A stretch of DNA of 64,000 bases, from positions 1-64,000 of the forward strand of contig NZ_JALJXP010000004.1 of assembly GCF_024170165.1 (NCBI RefSeq). Direction: 5' to 3'. Below, in pieces: positions 36,679 to 45,580 of the stretch. The notes beneath the pieces were generated by a model. The model saw only the letters and a list, made by a program, of their open reading frames with translations. It did no database searches and had not been told where the DNA came from. The position numbers were made by a program, and so were the translations under genes. Numbering within the stretch: position 1 is the first letter of the stretch; every line of letters begins with the position of its first letter. The stretch comes from Pseudomonas nitroreducens (GTDB taxonomy: Bacteria; Pseudomonadota; Gammaproteobacteria; Pseudomonadales; Pseudomonadaceae).

Positions 36679-38616
36679 ATGTACGAGATCAGCCTTCATC
36701 CCGTGCCGGAGGCCGTACGCAAGCGTGCCTACCTCGACAACGACGCGTACCAACGCCTCTACCGGCAGTCGGTAGACGACCCGGAAGCCTTCTGGGGCGA
36801 GCAGGCCAAGGCCTTCCTCGACTGGTTCAAGCCCTGGCACTCGGTGCACCACGGCGACCTGGCGAAGGGCCAGGCCACCTGGTTCAAGGGCGGCCAGCTC
36901 AACGTCACCTACAACTGCATCGACCGCCACCTGGAACAACGCGCCGAGCAGGTGGCGATCATCTGGGAAGGCGACAATCCCAGCGAATCCGCCAACATCA
37001 CCTACCGCAAGCTGCACAGCCATGTCTGCCGCCTGGCCAACGTGCTCAAGAGCCGCGGCGTGGGAAAGGGCGACCGGGTCTGCATCTACATGCCGATGAT
37101 CCCCGAGGCGGCCTACGCAATGCTCGCCTGCGCGCGGATCGGCGCTATCCACTCGGTGGTGTTCGGCGGCTTCTCCCCGGACGCTCTGCGTGACCGCATC
37201 AACGATGCCGACTGCCGCACCGTGATCACCGCCGACGAAGGCGTACGCGGCGGCAAGTACGTCCCGCTGAAGAAGAACGTCGAAAAGGCCCTGGCCGACT
37301 GCCCGAATGTCTCCACCGTGGTGGTGGTCGAGCGCACCCAGGGCGAGATTCCGTGGGTCGAAGGCCGCGACATCTGGTACCACGAGGCGCTGCGCGAAGT
37401 CAGCGAAGACTGCGCCCCCGAGCCGATGGAGTCCGAAGACCCGCTGTTCATCCTCTACACCTCCGGCTCCACCGGCAAACCCAAGGGCGTGCTGCACACC
37501 ACCGGCGGCTACCTGCTGGGCGCAGCAATGACCCACAAGTACGTGTTCGACTACCACGACGGCGACATCTACTGGTGTACCGCGGACGTAGGCTGGGTCA
37601 CCGGCCACAGCTACATCGTCTACGGCCCGCTGGCCAACGGCGCCACCACCCTGATGTTCGAGGGCGTGCCGAACTACCCGGACGCCTCGCGCTTCTGGCA
37701 GGTGATCGACAAGCATCAGGTGAACATCTTCTACACCGCGCCGACCGCGATCCGCGCGCTGATGCGCGAAGGCGACGCCCCGGTACAGAAGACCGACCGC
37801 AGCAGCCTGCGCCTGCTTGGCTCGGTCGGCGAGCCGATCAACCCGGAAGCCTGGGAGTGGTACTACGAAGTGGTCGGCGAGAAGCGCTGCCCCATCGTCG
37901 ACACCTGGTGGCAGACCGAAACCGGCAGCATCCTGATCACCCCGCTGCCCGGCGCCACCGACCTCAAACCCGGCTCCGCCACCCGCCCCTTCTTCGGCGT
38001 GCAGCCGGTGCTGCTGGATGAGCAGGGCAAGGAAATCGACGGCCCCGGTTCCGGCGTCCTGGCGGTCAAGGCCAGCTGGCCGAGCCAGATCCGCAGCGTC
38101 TACGGCGACCACCAGCGGATGATCGATACCTACTTCAAGCCCTACCCCGGCTACTACTTCACCGGCGACGGCGCGCGCCGCGACGAGGATGGCTACTACT
38201 GGATCACCGGCCGCGTGGACGACGTGATCAACGTCTCCGGCCACCGCATCGGCACCGCCGAGGTGGAGAGTGCGCTGGTACTGCACGACTCGGTCGCCGA
38301 GGCCGCCGTCGTCGGCTACCCGCACGACCTCAAGGGCCAGGGCATCTACGCCTTCGTCACCACCATGAACGGCATCGAGCCCGGCGACGCGCTCAAGCAG
38401 GAACTGCTGGCCCTGGTGAGCAAGGAGATCGGCAGCTTCGCCAAACCGGAAATGCTGCAGTGGGCGCCGGGCCTGCCCAAGACCCGTTCGGGCAAGATCA
38501 TGCGACGCATCCTGCGCAAGATCGCCTGCAACGAGCTGGAAAACCTCGGCGACACCTCGACCCTGGCCGATCCCAGCGTGGTCCAGGGGCTGATCGACAA
38601 CCGCCTCAACCGTTGA
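36679..38616 (+). CDS. acsB: Acetyl-CoA synthetase
   Basis: A 645-aa AMP-forming acetate-CoA ligase. The adenylation motif is [12 protein letters not shown], followed by [16 protein letters not shown] and [23 protein letters not shown]. The C-terminal RSGKIMRR contains the catalytic lysine that protein acetylation switches off. It activates acetate for the glyoxylate and TCA cycles. The ATG at 36679 is supported by AAGGA. Its A-rich leader suggests control by Hfq-Crc, and so by the CrcZ RNA encoded 8 kb upstream. Confidence 0.96.
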   Translation: MYEISLHPVPEAVRKRAYLDNDAYQRLYRQSVDDPEAFWGEQAKAFLDWFKPWHSVHHGDLAKGQATWFKGGQLNVTYNCIDRHLEQRAEQVAIIWEGDNPSESANITYRKLHSHVCRLANVLKSRGVGKGDRVCIYMPMIPEAAYAMLACARIGAIHSVVFGGFSPDALRDRINDADCRTVITADEGVRGGKYVPLKKNVEKALADCPNVSTVVVVERTQGEIPWVEGRDIWYHEALREVSEDCAPEPMESEDPLFILYTSGSTGKPKGVLHTTGGYLLGAAMTHKYVFDYHDGDIYWCTADVGWVTGHSYIVYGPLANGATTLMFEGVPNYPDASRFWQVIDKHQVNIFYTAPTAIRALMREGDAPVQKTDRSSLRLLGSVGEPINPEAWEWYYEVVGEKRCPIVDTWWQTETGSILITPLPGATDLKPGSATRPFFGVQPVLLDEQGKEIDGPGSGVLAVKASWPSQIRSVYGDHQRMIDTYFKPYPGYYFTGDGARRDEDGYYWITGRVDDVINVSGHRIGTAEVESALVLHDSVAEAAVVGYPHDLKGQGIYAFVTTMNGIEPGDALKQELLALVSKEIGSFAKPEMLQWAPGLPKTRSGKIMRRILRKIACNELENLGDTSTLADPSVVQGLIDNRLNR

Positions 38617-38698
38617 TGTGCGCTACAGGCCAAGGGTGCAAAGATGCTAGGTTTAGACAACAGACCTGTCGTCCTTGCCCCGAGGCCTGTCCGCCGCA

Positions 38699-39577
38699 AT
38701 GGAAACCGTCCGCCGTCATATCGAAAGCCAGGTACTCAGCCTGACCGGCCTCGCCCTGGGCGGAGTCGACTTCGAGTCGCCCAAGGGCGACCCCGGCCTG
38801 TTCGGGCCGGATTCCGTGAGCTGGAGAGTCCACGGTGACTTCAGCTCGATGCTCATCGGCGGCATCAGCGCCCTGCTCCTGCAGATGCTCCATCCGGCCG
38901 CCCTCGGCGGCGTCTGGGACCACTCCAACTTCCGCGCCGACATGCTCGGCCGCCTGCGCCGCACCGGGCAGTTCATCTCCGCCACCACCTACGGCTCGCG
39001 CAGTGACGCCGAGAAGCTGATCGAACGTGTGCGGCGCATTCACGACAACGTGCACGGCACGCTGCCCGACGGCACCGCCTATGCCGCCAGCGACCCGGAC
39101 CTGCTGACCTGGGTGCACGTTGCTGAAGTCAGCTGCTTCCTCGCCTCGCACCTGCGCTACCTGAACCCGGAGCTTTCCGGCGAAGCGCAGGACCGCTACT
39201 ACAGCGAGATCGCCCTCATCGCCGAGCGACTCGGCGCCCGGGAAGTACCACGCTCGCGCGCCGAGGTAGCGGCTTACCTGCAACGCATGCGCCCCCAGCT
39301 GCGCTATGACGAACGCACCCGCGAGGTGGTCAGCGTGCTGTTCAACGCCCCCGCCCCGAGTTTCCTCGCAAAACCCTTCGGCATGCTGATGATGCGCGCC
39401 GGCATCGACCTGCTGCCGGACTGGGCCGCGGATCAGCTCGGCCTGAGCCTGGGCAGCCTGCAACGGCAACTGATCCGCGCCAGTGTGAAACGCAGCGTGC
39501 CACTGCTGCGCTGGGCAGTACGCAACGGCTCGTTGCACCGCGCACGCCGGCGCATGGGTTTACCACCTCTGCGCTGA
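38699..39577 (+). CDS. MpaB-like oxygenase (DUF2236)
   Basis: A 292-aa protein of the DUF2236 family, which includes the fungal oxygenase MpaB and latex-clearing protein relatives. The typical [21 protein letters not shown] opening is seen, with [11 protein letters not shown] and [11 protein letters not shown], which supply family-conserved histidines thought to bind heme. The substrate is unknown. An ATG at 38699 is chosen; a TTG at 38675 would add eight residues and neither has a strong ribosome binding site. It follows acsB by 82 bp. Confidence 0.8.
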   Translation: METVRRHIESQVLSLTGLALGGVDFESPKGDPGLFGPDSVSWRVHGDFSSMLIGGISALLLQMLHPAALGGVWDHSNFRADMLGRLRRTGQFISATTYGSRSDAEKLIERVRRIHDNVHGTLPDGTAYAASDPDLLTWVHVAEVSCFLASHLRYLNPELSGEAQDRYYSEIALIAERLGAREVPRSRAEVAAYLQRMRPQLRYDERTREVVSVLFNAPAPSFLAKPFGMLMMRAGIDLLPDWAADQLGLSLGSLQRQLIRASVKRSVPLLRWAVRNGSLHRARRRMGLPPLR

Positions 39578-39675
39578 AGCGTGACCACCCGGTTCGGAGG
39601 GTGGTGAGCCGGCGACGGGCATGCAACCATGCCCGTTCGCTGCGGCCTCGCCGCTTCCGACAGAGGATTCGTGTC

Positions 39676-40854
39676 ATGCAAGAAGTCGTCATCGTCGCTG
39701 CCACCCGTACCGCCATCGGCAGCTTCCAGGGTTCGCTTTCCACACTGCCGGCCCATGAACTGGGTGCCGCGGTGATTCGCAGCCTGCTGCGACAGACCGG
39801 CCTGGACCCGGCCCGGGTCGACGAGGTGATCCTCGGCCAGACCCTCACTGCCGGCGCCGGCCAGAACCCGGCACGCCAGGCGTCCATTGCCGCCGGCCTG
39901 CCCAACAGCGTACCGGCAATGACGGTGAACAAGGTCTGCGGTTCCGGACTCAAGGCACTGCACCTTGCGGCCCAGGCGATCCGCTGCGGCGACGCCGACA
40001 TCGTCATTGCCGGCGGCCAGGAAAGCATGAGCCTCGCTCCCTACGTCATGCCCGGAGCCCGCACCGGCCTGCGCATGGGCCACGCGAAGCTGATCGACAG
40101 CATGATCCAGGATGGCCTGTGGGACGCCTTCAATGACTACCACATGGGCATCACCGCCGAGAACCTGGTGGACAAGTACGGTATCAGCCGCGAGGAGCAG
40201 GATGCCTTTGCCGCCGACTCGCAGCGCAAGGCGAGCGCGGCCATCGAAGCAGGCCGTTTCAAGAACGAGATCACCGCCATCGAGATTCCCCAGCGCAAGG
40301 GCGAACCGCTGCGCTTCGACACCGACGAGCAGCCCCGCGCCGGCACCACCGCAGAATCCCTCGCCAAGCTCAAACCAGCGTTCAGGAAGGATGGCAGCGT
40401 GACCGCCGGCAACGCTTCGACCCTCAATGATGGCGCCGCCGCCGTACTGCTGATGAGCGCCGCCAAGGCCGCCGAACTGGGTCTGCCGGTACTGGCCCGT
40501 ATTGCCGCCTACGCCAACGCCGGTGTCGACCCGGCCATCATGGGCATTGGCCCGGTCTCGGCCACTCGCCGCTGCCTGGAGAAGGCCGGCTGGCAACTCG
40601 CCGACCTGGACCTGATCGAAGCCAACGAAGCGTTCGCCGCCCAGGCACTGTCCGTGGGCAAGGAATTGGGCTGGGATGCTTCGAAGGTGAATGTGAACGG
40701 CGGCGCCATCGCCCTCGGACACCCCATCGGCGCATCGGGTTGCCGCGTGCTCGTCACCCTGCTCCACGAGATGCTTCGCCGCGATGCCAAAAAAGGCCTC
40801 GCGACGCTCTGCATCGGCGGTGGACAAGGCGTGGCGCTGGCTCTGGAGCGCTAA
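39676..40854 (+). CDS. Acetyl-CoA acetyltransferase (thiolase)
   Basis: A 392-aa biosynthetic-type thiolase condensing two acetyl-CoA or cleaving acetoacetyl-CoA. Catalytic residues are visible: C88 in [11 protein letters not shown], the histidine in [10 protein letters not shown] and the last cysteine in CIGGGQG. Length and motifs fit AtoB/PhaA-like enzymes. The ATG at 39676 follows AGAGGATTCGTGTC. The position beyond acsB suggests acetyl-CoA metabolism, but no polyhydroxyalkanoate or acetoacetate genes lie nearby to settle its role. Confidence 0.92.
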   Translation: MQEVVIVAATRTAIGSFQGSLSTLPAHELGAAVIRSLLRQTGLDPARVDEVILGQTLTAGAGQNPARQASIAAGLPNSVPAMTVNKVCGSGLKALHLAAQAIRCGDADIVIAGGQESMSLAPYVMPGARTGLRMGHAKLIDSMIQDGLWDAFNDYHMGITAENLVDKYGISREEQDAFAADSQRKASAAIEAGRFKNEITAIEIPQRKGEPLRFDTDEQPRAGTTAESLAKLKPAFRKDGSVTAGNASTLNDGAAAVLLMSAAKAAELGLPVLARIAAYANAGVDPAIMGIGPVSATRRCLEKAGWQLADLDLIEANEAFAAQALSVGKELGWDASKVNVNGGAIALGHPIGASGCRVLVTLLHEMLRRDAKKGLATLCIGGGQGVALALER

Positions 40855-40864
40855 CAACCGCTGG

Positions 40865-40896
40865 CTTGCTGTGCAGAATTCACTCTGCGCAGCAAG
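40865..40896 (+). terminator. Stem-loop after the thiolase gene
   Basis: CTTGCTG-T-GCAGA pairs with TCTGC-G-CAGCAAG around a 6-nt loop, 10 bp after the stop. There is no T-run, so termination would need help. Its length makes a chance fold unlikely. Confidence 0.5.
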
Positions 40897-40954
40897 TCTC
40901 CACGCACGCGGGCAGGCCAAAGCCCTCCCAACTTGACTCCCCGCAAGCTTTTGG

Positions 40955-40977
40955 TCCTACGCATAGGAATATTCCGA
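40955..40977 (+). promoter_or_regulatory. Overlapping palindromes upstream of the response regulator
   Basis: TCCTA-N4-TAGGA (40955-40968) overlaps the perfect palindrome GGAATATTCC (40966-40975). The stretch TAGGAATATTCCGA (40964-40977) matches 12 of 14 positions of the enterobacterial RcsAB box. It lies about 70 bp before the ATG of a NarL/RcsB-type regulator gene, suggesting autoregulation. Confidence 0.45.
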
Positions 40978-41047
40978 AGGAGCTTGAACAGCTGGTCTAT
41001 CTTCAAGGTCAATGCGCGCAGTTATTCAGACTCTAAGGGAGCTAACT

Positions 41048-41662
41048 ATGAAGAAGCGTGTCGTGTTGATCGAAGATCACCCCGCGATGCGCCTGGCCAT
41101 TCGCTCGCTGCTCGAACAGGATCCTCAGTTCGAAGTGGCTCGCGAAGCGGCCGATGGCCATGGCGGCCTGGATGCTGTCCGCAAGGAGCGTCCGGACCTG
41201 GTGATACTGGACCTCAATCTGCCAGGTATGGACGGCCTCGACCTGCTGGCGCGCATCCACATCTTCGACGAGAACATCCGCCTGCTGGTGTTGAGCTCGC
41301 AGGATGAACGCCTGTACTCGAGCAAGGTCGAAGCGGCGGGTGCGCATGGATTCGTCAGCAAGAACAAGGACACCAGCGCCATTCTCAACGCCGCGCGCAT
41401 GCTGGTTTCGGGCTATCGCTGCTTCCCGGAAAAAGCCCTGAGCATCGACAAGAACACCGACCCGGTAGCCAGCCTCACGCCACGGGAGCTGGTGGTGTTG
41501 CGCAGCCTGGTGAGAGGCATGAGCAACAAGGACATCGCCGAAGAGCTGTTCCTCAGCCAGAAGACCGTCAGCACCTACAAGACGCGCATTCTGGAAAAGC
41601 TGAACCTGGAGAGTCTTGTGGACCTCGTCGAATTCGCCCGCACCCATCGCCTGAATGACTGA
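41048..41662 (+). CDS. NarL/FixJ-family response regulator
   Basis: A 204-aa two-domain regulator. The receiver domain has acidic residues E9-D10, phospho-acceptor D55 (VILDLNLPG) and conserved lysine in FVSKNKD. The LuxR-type HTH occupies about residues 138-200 (LTPRELVVLRSLVRGMSNKDIAEELFLSQKTVSTYKTRILEKL). It resembles the BvgA/EvgA/RocA group. No cognate histidine kinase gene is adjacent, so it is an orphan here. The ATG at 41048 has AGGGAG upstream. Targets are unknown. Confidence 0.88.
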   Translation: MKKRVVLIEDHPAMRLAIRSLLEQDPQFEVAREAADGHGGLDAVRKERPDLVILDLNLPGMDGLDLLARIHIFDENIRLLVLSSQDERLYSSKVEAAGAHGFVSKNKDTSAILNAARMLVSGYRCFPEKALSIDKNTDPVASLTPRELVVLRSLVRGMSNKDIAEELFLSQKTVSTYKTRILEKLNLESLVDLVEFARTHRLND

Positions 41663-41762
41663 CAGACATCACTGAAAACCGCGTCCGAAGGCGACTATCG
41701 AATCGAAGAATCACAGCCGTGCCATACTCCTGTGGCACGTCACGACGGAAACGACTCTCGCC

Positions 41763-44700
41763 ATGCCCAAAGGATTGAAACGCGCCATCGGCGCGGTAGT
41801 GCTGTTGGTCCTGTTCTATTGCCTGCTGGGTTTTCTCATCCTGCCCGGCGTTGGACTGCGGATAGCCAACCAGCAACTGGCCCATTACTCGACCGTTCCG
41901 GCGCGCCTGGAGCGCATCGAGTTCAATCCCTTCAGCCTCGAACTCACGCTCTGGGGTCTGCATCTGGGAGCCGATGGACAGGAGCAGGTGCGCTTCCGTC
42001 GTCTTTACGCCAACCTCGAACTCGACAGTCTGTGGAAACGCAGGCTGCACCTCACCGACGTCGAACTGGACGCACCGCACACCGAGCTGCTGTTCGCCGA
42101 GAACGGCACGCTGAACCTGGGCAAACTGTTCAAGCTGCCGCCCAGCGAGCCGGCCCCCGCCCAGGAAGAGCCCGGCGATCCCTTCCCGCTGCGCATCGAC
42201 CGCATCCGCCTGGCCGAAGGCAGCCTGCACTTCCTCGACCGCCGTCCCAGTGAGCCCGTGGAGTTCGTCTTCGACCCGATGGGCTTCGAGCTGCACAACC
42301 TGAGCACCCTGCCCGAAGACGGTGCGCAAATGACCCTGATCGCCACCGGCCCGCACGGAGGCAAGCTCGATTGGAAGGGCGACCTGAGCATCGTGCCCTT
42401 CACCTCCAAGGGCAGCTTCACCCTGGACGGTGTGCCGCTGAAGGCCTGGTGGCCCTACGTGCGCGACAACGCGCCGCTGAACCTGAACAACGGCATCCTC
42501 AGCGTGGCCTCCGACTACCACCTGGACCTCTCGAAGGGGACGCAACTCCTGCTGGACAAGGCTGCCATCAAGCTGCGCGACCTGGACCTCAGTTCCCCCG
42601 AAGGCAAACCACTGGCCAAGCTGGCCACCCTGGATGTCGCCGAAACCACCCTGGACCTCGTCAAGCAGGAAGTGGTGGTCGGCCAGATCCGCAGCCAGGG
42701 CCTGGAAGCCTGGGCTGCACGCGAGAAGGACGGCCAGCTGGACTGGCAGAAACTCTTCGCCACCTTCAAACCCTTCAAGCGCCCGGATGAGCCAACGCCT
42801 CAGGCGCAGGCCGCGCCCGCCACAGAGCCAGCTGCGGCAACCGGCAAGGAACAGCAGGCCTCGGCCGACCAGCCGGAAGCCCAGCCCAGCGCACCCGCCG
42901 AGACGGCCAAGACGGCCAAGACGGCCAAGACCGAGCCTGCCAGACCAGCAGCGCCGTCCCAGCCAGAAACCAGGCCCGCCGAGGCCGACAAGCCCGCGCA
43001 GACGGCTGAGCAGGCCCAACCCGCGGCACCGCGGAAACCCTGGCATGTCGTTTTGCGCGACACCCAGTTGCGCGGCTACAAGGCGCACCTGGCCGATCGC
43101 GTGCCGGCTAAACCGGTGACCCTGGAAGTCGGCCCGCTGGATCTCGACCTGCAGAACGTCGACAGCGGCCTGACCTCACCATTGCAGCTCAAGCTCAAGA
43201 CCGGCCTTGGCCCGCGCGGGCAGATCGAAGCCAGCGGCCAGGTCATCCCCAACCCCGTCAGCGCCAAGCTGAAGGTTTCGACCCGCGACATCGACCTGCG
43301 CATCGCCCAGGCCTACATCGACCCGTTCATTCGCCTGGAGCTGCGCAGCGGCCTGCTGTCCAGCGACCTCGATGTCGACCTCAAGGGCACCGAGCCGCTG
43401 GCCTTCAGCGTTACCGGCAGCGCCCAGGTCACCCAACTGCACACGCTGGACACCATAAAGAGCCGCGACTTCGTCAAATGGACCAGGCTGACCCTCGATG
43501 GCCTGGCCTACAAGCACGGCGACAGCCTGGTGATCCAGACCGTCTCGCTGGAAGAACCCTACGCGCGCTTCATCATCAACGAGGACCGCAGCACCAACGT
43601 CAGCGAGCTGATCATTCCACAGCCGGAATCTGCCTCGTCCTCGGCGAGCAAAGGCAACGCCTCGGGCAGCAACAGCAAGCCGCTGGGCATCCGCATCGGC
43701 GGCGTGAAGATCAACAACGGCTCGGCCAACTTCGCCGACCTGACCCTGCGCCCGGACTTCGCCACCGCCATCCAGCAACTGGGCGGCGAGATCGGCACCA
43801 TCGACAACCGCAATCCCGCGCCGGCCTCGGTGGACGTGAAGGGCAAGGTCGACAAGTACGCCCCCGTGACCATCAAGGGCAGCCTCAACCCCTTCTCGCC
43901 GCTGGAGAAACTGGACATCGCCACCAGCTTCAAGCGCGTCGAGCTGACCACCCTGACGCCCTACTCGGGCAAGTTCGCCGGCTACCGCATCCGCAAGGGC
44001 CGGTTGAACCTGGACCTGCACTACCAGATCACCCAGGGCAAGCTCAAAGCCGACAACAAGGTACTGGTCGAACACCTGCAACTGGGCGAGAAGGTCGACA
44101 GCCCGGACGCCGTCGACCTGCCGGTAAAACTGGCAATCGCCCTGCTCAAGGACGCCAACGGCAACATCGATATCCAGCTGCCGGTGGAAGGCGACCTGAA
44201 CAACCCGCAGTTCAGCGTCATGCCCATCGTCTGGCAGACCCTGCGCAACCTGGTGGTGCGCGCGGTGCAGGCTCCGTTCAACTTCATCGCCGGCCTGGCC
44301 AGCGGTGGCGGCGGGCCGGACCTGAGCAACGTGGTGTTCGCCGCCGGTTCCAGCGAGCTGGACGCCAGCGCCCAGGGCAACCTCGACAAGCTCGCTGAAG
44401 CCCTCAAGCAGCGCCCGGCACTGAAGCTGGAAGTCGAAGGCGTCGCGGCAGCTGCCAGCGATGGCCCGCTGCTGGCTGACAAGCGCCTGCAGCAGGAATA
44501 CCAGAAGAACTACTACAGCATGTTGCAGCGCCGCGGCGACAAGGTGCCCAGCGACGCGAGCCAGCTGGAGGTGCCGGAAGACTTGCAGCCGGTCCTGCTC
44601 GAAGGCGTCTACCGCTCGCGTCTGAAGAAGCAGCCGCCAGCGGAATGGCAGGATCTCAGCAAGGACGAGCGCTCGGCGAAGATGCGCCAGGCCGTGCTCG

Positions 44701-44885
44701 ACTCCTGGAGCGACAGCCAGCTGCTGCTGCGCAAGCTCGGCCAGGAGCGCGCCACCCAGATCAAGGACTACCTGGTTGCCAAGGGTGGCCTGGGTGACGA
44801 CCGCATCTACCTCATCGACGTCAGCTTCGGCGAAGCGGAGAATGGTGGCAGCGTGGCCACCCAGCTTCACCTCGACAGCGAATAA
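41763..44885 (+). CDS. DUF748 / AsmA-like envelope protein
   Basis: A 1040-aa protein with one N-terminal membrane helix (about residues 9-31) and a very long periplasmic part built of beta-rich DUF748 repeats (AsmA/YhdP-like). A low-complexity Ala/Pro/Glu/Lys linker (about 342-425) contains a TAKTAKTAK triplet repeat. A C-terminal OmpA-like part follows (VVFAAGSSELDASAQGNLDKLAEALK). AsmA-like proteins are thought to carry phospholipids between membranes; whether DUF748 proteins do the same is inference. ATG at 41763. Confidence 0.85.
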   Translation: MPKGLKRAIGAVVLLVLFYCLLGFLILPGVGLRIANQQLAHYSTVPARLERIEFNPFSLELTLWGLHLGADGQEQVRFRRLYANLELDSLWKRRLHLTDVELDAPHTELLFAENGTLNLGKLFKLPPSEPAPAQEEPGDPFPLRIDRIRLAEGSLHFLDRRPSEPVEFVFDPMGFELHNLSTLPEDGAQMTLIATGPHGGKLDWKGDLSIVPFTSKGSFTLDGVPLKAWWPYVRDNAPLNLNNGILSVASDYHLDLSKGTQLLLDKAAIKLRDLDLSSPEGKPLAKLATLDVAETTLDLVKQEVVVGQIRSQGLEAWAAREKDGQLDWQKLFATFKPFKRPDEPTPQAQAAPATEPAAATGKEQQASADQPEAQPSAPAETAKTAKTAKTEPARPAAPSQPETRPAEADKPAQTAEQAQPAAPRKPWHVVLRDTQLRGYKAHLADRVPAKPVTLEVGPLDLDLQNVDSGLTSPLQLKLKTGLGPRGQIEASGQVIPNPVSAKLKVSTRDIDLRIAQAYIDPFIRLELRSGLLSSDLDVDLKGTEPLAFSVTGSAQVTQLHTLDTIKSRDFVKWTRLTLDGLAYKHGDSLVIQTVSLEEPYARFIINEDRSTNVSELIIPQPESASSSASKGNASGSNSKPLGIRIGGVKINNGSANFADLTLRPDFATAIQQLGGEIGTIDNRNPAPASVDVKGKVDKYAPVTIKGSLNPFSPLEKLDIATSFKRVELTTLTPYSGKFAGYRIRKGRLNLDLHYQITQGKLKADNKVLVEHLQLGEKVDSPDAVDLPVKLAIALLKDANGNIDIQLPVEGDLNNPQFSVMPIVWQTLRNLVVRAVQAPFNFIAGLASGGGGPDLSNVVFAAGSSELDASAQGNLDKLAEALKQRPALKLEVEGVAAAASDGPLLADKRLQQEYQKNYYSMLQRRGDKVPSDASQLEVPEDLQPVLLEGVYRSRLKKQPPAEWQDLSKDERSAKMRQAVLDSWSDSQLLLRKLGQERATQIKDYLVAKGGLGDDRIYLIDVSFGEAENGGSVATQLHLDSE
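42902..42928 (+). repeat. 9-bp tandem repeat (three copies) in the DUF748 gene
   Basis: GACGGCCAA occurs three times in a row, encoding Thr-Ala-Lys units in the low-complexity linker. Copy number could vary by slippage without shifting the frame. Confidence 0.8.
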
Positions 44886-44896
44886 GGAGTCGTTCG

Positions 44897-45187
44897 ATGA
44901 AAGCCCTGACCTGGATGTCCTGCGCCCTGCTGCTTTGCGCGGCGGGCGCCCAGGCGGAAAGCATGCGCTGCGGCAGCTCCCTGATCAACGCCGGCGACCG
45001 CGCCTGGGAGGTCGAGCAGAAGTGCGGCGCGCCGGATCACCGCGATGAAGTCGGCTATACCCTGAGCGGTTACGACCACCGCGAGTACCGGGTCGAGGAG
45101 TGGGTCTACGGCCCCCGCAACGGCACCAGCTACATCCTCACCTTCGAAGCCAACAAGCTCAAAAGCATCGAGTTCAAACGCAATTGA
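44897..45187 (+). CDS. DUF2845 periplasmic protein (first copy)
   Basis: A 96-aa exported protein with a signal peptide (MKALTWMSCALLLCAAGAQA). A DUF2845 domain follows, with two conserved cysteines (MRCGSSLINAGD, EQKCGAPDH) that could form a disulfide, and an EEWVYGPRNGTSYILTF core. Function is unknown. It starts 11 bp after the DUF748 gene and overlaps the next, related gene. Confidence 0.85.
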   Translation: MKALTWMSCALLLCAAGAQAESMRCGSSLINAGDRAWEVEQKCGAPDHRDEVGYTLSGYDHREYRVEEWVYGPRNGTSYILTFEANKLKSIEFKRN

Positions 45188-45507
45188 AGACTCCCCAGGT
45201 AGTGCGTCTGGCGGCCCTGCTGCTGTCCCTCTCCTTCACGGCCATCGATGCCCAGGCCGCCAGCCTGCGCTGCAGCAGCAAGCTGATCAGCACCGGGGAT
45301 GTCACCAGTGAGGTACTCAGCCGCTGTGGTGAGCCGGTCAGCCGCTCGTTCCTGGGCTACAAGCAGGTGCCCGGCCCCCGATACGGCGAGTCCATGGAGG
45401 TCGCCGTCGAGGAATGGATCTACGGCCCGTGGAGCGGGATGCTGTATTTCGTCCGCTTCGAGGGCAACCGCCTGAGCGACATCCAGAGCAAGCGCAGCGG
45501 CAACTGA
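45184..45507 (+). CDS. DUF2845 periplasmic protein (second copy)
   Basis: A 107-aa paralogue of the preceding protein (LRCSSKLISTGDVTSEVLSRCGEP; VEEWIYGPWSGMLYFVRF) with its own signal peptide (RLAALLLSLSFTAIDAQA). No ATG fits: the likely start is TTG at 45184, which shares TTGA with the stop of the first copy; GTG at 45202 is an alternative. There is no clear ribosome binding site, so translation probably depends on the upstream copy. Confidence 0.75.
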   Translation: MKTPQVVRLAALLLSLSFTAIDAQAASLRCSSKLISTGDVTSEVLSRCGEPVSRSFLGYKQVPGPRYGESMEVAVEEWIYGPWSGMLYFVRFEGNRLSDIQSKRSGN

Positions 45508-45580
45508 CAGCCGTGGTGGCGAGGTGCTAGTCTCGCCGCCTCTCTAGCACTTACGCCATTCAGGCCAAGGACCGGTCGCC

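Noticed and set aside
39615-39636. The 9-bp hairpin ACGGGCATG/CATGCCCGT before the thiolase gene as a terminator
   Set aside because: No T-run follows, and the position upstream of the start makes both a terminator and a regulatory role uncertain.
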